Shown here: positions 5,257 through 7,106 of the stretch, piece by piece
How positions within the stretch are numbered: position 1 is the first letter of the stretch
Layout of the letters: each line of letters begins with the position of its first letter
Assembly (NCBI GenBank): GCA_023260175.1
Contig: JALQWD010000164.1
Span: forward strand, 1-7,106
Direction: 5' to 3'
From: Candidatus Nanopelagicaceae bacterium
GTDB lineage: Bacteria; Actinomycetota; Actinomycetes; Nanopelagicales; Nanopelagicaceae
Length of the DNA: 7,106 nt
Program-made: the position numbers and the translations under genes
The notes under the pieces: generated by a model
Told to the model about the DNA's origin: nothing
Seen by the model: the letters and a program-made list of their open reading frames with translations, nothing else
The model's database searches: none

Positions 5257-6628
5257 ATACCTTCTCTAATTTAGGCACTACAACTTTCCAATGTAGTTTG
5301 TTGCGAATCAAACTAGCGAAAGTTTCAGCGGAATCTGATTCACCGTGCACCGTGTAAACGCATTTAGGCTCAGAATTGGCGCTCTTAAACCAGCGCAAAA
5401 GCTCATCACTATCGGCATGAACCGAGAACTCTTCAATTTGTACTATTTCCGCATTTACATCGACAAATTTGCCAAACATCTTGATGCTCTTTGCACCGGA
5501 TAATAAGTATTGACCGCGAGTTCCGGCTGCTTGGTAGCCCACCATCAATACCGAATTATTTGGATTAGGGAGCATGTTCTCTAAATGATGAACCACTCGA
5601 CCACCAGTTGCCATACCGCTGGCAGAGATAATGATTGATGGCTGGCTTATCTCATTGAGCGCTTTAGATTCTTCGACAGTTGTAGCTTCATTCAAAGTTC
5701 CGGGATCAAATGGATCTTCTGAAAGATTAAAGAGTTCGGGTTTAATTTCTGGAGACATCTCAGCAATTGCTTCGCGGTAATAATTAAGTGCAGATAGCGC
5801 CATTGGCGAATCTACATAAATTGGGAGTTTAGGAATCTTTCCACTCTTAACCAAGCGCTTTAAAGTCATCAACATGATCTCAGTTCGATCTACAGCAAAG
5901 GCTGGAATCAGAACAGATCCATGGCGCTTAATTGTTCGATTAATTGCATTGGCTAATGAATCATCGCTAGTTGGATGTGTTCGATTGCCATATGTTGATT
6001 CGGTAACTAGCGCTGAAATTTCACCGGCCGCGATTAAATCTGGGTTGGTGAGAACTAAGTGATTGCCTCTTCCAATATCGCCGGTAAATACCACGCGTTT
6101 GCCATCAATATTTAAATCTACAAAAGATGATCCAAGGATATGTCCGCTGCGATAAAAGGTAACAGAAGTATCTGGCGCAACTTCAAAACTTGAATGAAAA
6201 GGAATTGTTCTAAATTGAGAGATTGCTTGTTCTGCCTCTTCCAAGTTGTACAACCCAACTGGATCTTTATGTTTTGAATATCCCTTTTTCTTTGCATACT
6301 TGGCATCTTCGCCTTGCAACTTGGCAGAATCGCGCAGAACAATGGCAGCAAGTTTTGCAGTAAATGGTGTGCAATAAATCGGTCCAGTGAAACCTTCTCT
6401 GACTAGCTTAGGAAGATAACCACAATGATCGAGATGGGCATGCGAAAGAATGATTGCATCTAAACTCTTTGGGTCTTCCGGAAATGGCTCCCAATTTTTA
6501 AGGCGAAGTTCTTTTAGTCCTTGATATAAACCACAATCAACCATGATTTTTGATTGATTGCCCTGCACTAAAAAGCGGCTACCTGTGACTGTTCCGACAG
6601 CGCCAAGGAATTTAATAGTCGGGGACAT
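5243..6628 (-). CDS. MBL-fold beta-CASP ribonuclease-like protein (CPSF73/YSH1-type)
   Basis: This 461-residue protein is a zinc-dependent metallo-beta-lactamase-fold nuclease with a beta-CASP insert, the group that includes CPSF73 and many bacterial and archaeal RNases (COG1236 as I recall). The two-zinc site is complete: HAHLDH (63-68), GHILGS (162-167, H163), FTGDIG (181-186, D184) and the C-terminal H428 in TVHGE. Beta-CASP motifs are ESTYGN (210-215, motif A), SASGMATGGR (335-344, motif B) and FSVHAD (401-406, motif C His404). It probably cuts or trims RNA in the cytoplasm; there is no KH or other RNA-binding extension. It heads an operon with the VTT-like gene. The ATG has no Shine-Dalgarno; TAGTCT lies exactly six bases upstream. 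The divergent neighbour is a metal-transport ATPase, so a link between zinc or another metal and the nuclease is conceivable but unproven. Confidence 0.93.
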   Translation of the reverse strand: MSPTIKFLGAVGTVTGSRFLVQGNQSKIMVDCGLYQGLKELRLKNWEPFPEDPKSLDAIILSHAHLDHCGYLPKLVREGFTGPIYCTPFTAKLAAIVLRDSAKLQGEDAKYAKKKGYSKHKDPVGLYNLEEAEQAISQFRTIPFHSSFEVAPDTSVTFYRSGHILGSSFVDLNIDGKRVVFTGDIGRGNHLVLTNPDLIAAGEISALVTESTYGNRTHPTSDDSLANAINRTIKRHGSVLIPAFAVDRTEIMLMTLKRLVKSGKIPKLPIYVDSPMALSALNYYREAIAEMSPEIKPELFNLSEDPFDPGTLNEATTVEESKALNEISQPSIIISASGMATGGRVVHHLENMLPNPNNSVLMVGYQAAGTRGQYLLSGAKSIKMFGKFVDVNAEIVQIEEFSVHADSDELLRWFKSANSEPKCVYTVHGESDSAETFASLIRNKLHWKVVVPKLEKVYELD

Positions 6629-6634
6629 ATTTAA

Positions 6635-6640
6635 AGACTA
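6635..6640 (-). promoter_or_regulatory. Candidate -10 box (TAGTCT) of the beta-CASP nuclease operon
   Basis: On the - strand TAGTCT is followed by TTAAAT and the ATG, giving a leaderless start. It shares its first two bases (6639-6640) with the -10 box predicted for the ATPase gene on the other strand. Confidence 0.45.
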
Positions 6641-6644
6641 TCGT
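6639..6644 (+). promoter_or_regulatory. Candidate -10 box (TATCGT) of the P1B ATPase gene
   Basis: TATCGT is followed by seven bases and the GTG at 6652, close to the six-base spacing seen elsewhere. The whole gap between the divergent genes is 23 bp, so the promoter must overlap that of the nuclease operon. Confidence 0.4.
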
Positions 6645-6651
6645 ATGGAAT

Positions 6652-7106
6652 GTGAAAGACAAGGTGACTGCGCTTCTTTTGTACTCTTCTTCGGCAGCGC
6701 TATCAATTGGCTTCATATTTAAATATCTCTTAAATATCTCACCAGATATCCCGTGGGCAATCGGAGGCCTAATTGGCCTAGTTCCATCAATTAAATGGGT
6801 AATTGATGAGCTTAAAGATAGGCAGATGGGTTCAGATGTTCTGGCAATTTTTTCAATAGTCGGAGCTCTAGCGATTAAGGAATTCTTTGCAGCGGCAGTT
6901 ATCTCTTTCATGCTCTCCTCAGGTAGAGCGTTAGAGAAGTGGGCAGAAGGTCGAGCAGAATCTGCACTTAAGTCATTAATTGACCGCATGCCAAAGCTTG
7001 CAAACAGAGTAAGTTCAAACGGGCAGATTGAAATTATTAGCGTAGACCAGGTAATCGCTGGCGATAAGTTGATAGTTAAATCTGGAGAAGTTGTCCCCGT
7101 AGATGG
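6652..7106 (+). CDS. P1B-type heavy-metal transporting ATPase, N-terminal part
   Basis: The gene runs off the right edge; 151 full codons are present. It is recognised from SDVLAIFSIVGALA (61-74), SSGRALEKWAEGRAESAL (89-106) and GDKLIVKSGEVVPVDG (137-152). The last two are the stalk after the second membrane pair and the start of the actuator domain of ZntA/CadA/CopA-like pumps, which use ATP to export metal ions. Hydrophobic segments are at about 6-26, 34-50 and 62-90. There is no N-terminal metal-binding (GxTCxxC) domain; the chain goes almost directly into the membrane. The metal-selecting CPx motif, phosphorylation site and ATP domain lie beyond the window, so the ion cannot be named. The start is taken as GTG 6652 because no in-frame ATG exists between the upstream stop (6613-6615) and the first membrane segment, and a -10-like hexamer fits it. 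GTG 6664 is the alternative. Confidence 0.88.
   Translation, partial: MKDKVTALLLYSSSAALSIGFIFKYLLNISPDIPWAIGGLIGLVPSIKWVIDELKDRQMGSDVLAIFSIVGALAIKEFFAAAVISFMLSSGRALEKWAEGRAESALKSLIDRMPKLANRVSSNGQIEIISVDQVIAGDKLIVKSGEVVPVD

Noticed and set aside
121..6628. A mobile element, phage or defence island
   Set aside because: No transposase, integrase, direct repeats, tRNA attachment site or toxin/defence domain is visible, and codon use looks even across the window.
6612..6989. - strand open frame covering the right end
   Set aside because: It lies antisense to the clear P1B ATPase and overlaps the nuclease start; its composition is low-complexity and resembles no family.

Overview
The window looks like a piece of a small, gene-dense actinobacterial chromosome with moderate-to-low GC (my estimate, low-to-mid 40s percent). 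The CysK and CysE proteins read like the actinobacterial forms. Gaps between genes are very short, neighbouring genes overlap at their ends, and most genes seem to be translated from leaderless mRNAs. A freshwater lineage such as the acI group (Nanopelagicales) would fit, but that placement is inference from memory, not from a search.

Layout, left to right. Bases 1-68 look like the 3' end of the RNase P RNA gene (rnpB, + strand), closed by a strong hairpin terminator at 84-115. Running leftward toward it is a sulfur-assimilation cluster on the - strand: cysK (1393-2322), cysE (886-1383) and a nitroreductase-family flavoprotein (121-867). CysE and CysK make cysteine from serine, acetyl-CoA and sulfide; the nitroreductase may only be a passenger. 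A 111-bp divergent region (2323-2433) holds two inverted repeats and separates cysK from a + strand membrane protein with two DUF4389-like halves (2434-3021). That gene meets, tail to tail, a cytoplasmic DsbA/FrnE-like thiol oxidoreductase (3014-3646, -). A 37-bp divergent promoter region then leads to an LLM-type flavin monooxygenase (3684-4709, +), which overlaps by 32 bp the end of a - strand two-gene operon: a zinc-dependent MBL/beta-CASP ribonuclease-like protein (5243-6628) followed by a VTT/DedA-like membrane protein (4678-5256). Only 23 bp from the nuclease start, a P1B-type metal-transporting ATPase begins rightward with a GTG and runs off the window (6652-7106).

Two signals stand out. 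First, five of the nine protein genes have a TANNNT hexamer exactly six bases before the start codon, and two more have one seven or eight bases before it. This fits a -10 box placing the transcription start on the start codon itself. At the nuclease/ATPase pair the two opposite -10 boxes share bases, so the two genes may compete for one promoter. Second, CysE is unusually short: the last beta-helix coil is missing, yet it ends in a Tyr-Ile tail of the kind that docks into CysK.

I see no tRNA, insertion sequence, CRISPR array, prophage or recognisable defence system, and no gap above 300 bp without a gene. The proteins belong to known families; the novelty here is in gene architecture and regulation, not in a new multi-gene system.
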